From: Actinomycetes bacterium
Lineage (GTDB): Bacteria; Actinomycetota; Acidimicrobiia; Acidimicrobiales; Palsa-688
Assembly (NCBI GenBank): GCA_021815935.1
Contig: JAKAZH010000105.1
Location: forward strand, 1-6,272
Direction of reading: 5' to 3'
Length of the DNA stretch: 6,272 nucleotides
Position numbers and translations under genes: made by a program. Within the stretch, counting starts at the first letter, position 1; every line of letters starts with the position of its first letter. Below are positions 6,232 to 6,272 of the stretch, in pieces. A model generated the notes under the pieces. The model ran no database searches. It was not told where the DNA came from and saw nothing but the letters and a program-made list of their open reading frames with translations.

Positions 6232-6272
6232 GTGCTCGTCGAGCTTCGGGTGCGCAATCTCGGGGTGATCGA
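6232..6272 (+). CDS. recN: DNA repair protein RecN, N-terminal start (partial)
   Basis: The window ends 13 codons into this gene: MLVELRVRNLGVI, which matches the RecN opening (M-L-x-E-L-x-I-x-N-L-A-V-I) that leads into the ATP-binding head. RecN is an SMC-like ATPase acting in double-strand break repair. The GTG at 6232 lies 3 bp after the nadK stop, and GAAGGA (6216-6221) sits 10 bases ahead within the nadK end. The order tlyA-nadK-recN is conserved in actinobacteria, which supports the call even though only a short piece is visible. Confidence 0.87.
   Translation, partial: MLVELRVRNLGVI

Overview
This is a GC-rich (roughly two-thirds G+C by eye), gene-dense chromosomal window from what looks like a high-GC actinobacterium. 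The protein families, frequent GTG starts, a possible leaderless start and two gene neighbourhoods known from Mycobacterium tuberculosis all point that way. The sequence divergence suggests a lineage far from Mycobacterium, possibly Acidimicrobiia; that placement is inference.

Layout. Bases 1-204 hold the 3' end of an unidentified gene whose product ends in a membrane helix. Bases 216-1750 hold a DUF501 gene and a Ppx/GppA exopolyphosphatase gene on the plus strand, overlapping by 4 bp; the same pair occurs in M. tuberculosis as Rv1025-Rv1026. A DUF1015 gene runs in the opposite direction and converges on ppx across a 42-bp gap. A divergent intergenic region of about 100 bp with short direct repeats follows. 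From 3099 to the window end a plus-strand cluster encodes a HAD-IIA phosphatase, a phasin-like/H1-like protein, the TlyA rRNA 2'-O-methyltransferase, NAD kinase and the start of RecN. It has the same order as M. tuberculosis Rv1692-Rv1696, except that the second gene differs.

How the genes work together. The first block relates to polyphosphate/(p)ppGpp turnover. The second is a housekeeping cluster of glycerol phosphate or phosphoglycolate dephosphorylation, ribosome modification, NADP synthesis and DNA repair. Its genes are tightly packed (tlyA stop directly abuts the nadK ATG; nadK to recN gap is 3 bp), so tlyA-nadK-recN are probably co-transcribed. An internal promoter may lie before the phasin-like gene.

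Most of the window is ordinary conserved core genome, and I see no new multi-gene defence, mobile or RNA system. The points worth a second look are small: tlyA has no standard start codon where the protein family begins and appears to start at CTG; an in-frame 18-bp minisatellite extends the N terminus of the exopolyphosphatase; a lysine/alanine/proline-tailed phasin-like gene with a likely leaderless start sits in the tlyA cluster; and repeats with an imperfect palindrome lie between the divergent genes.
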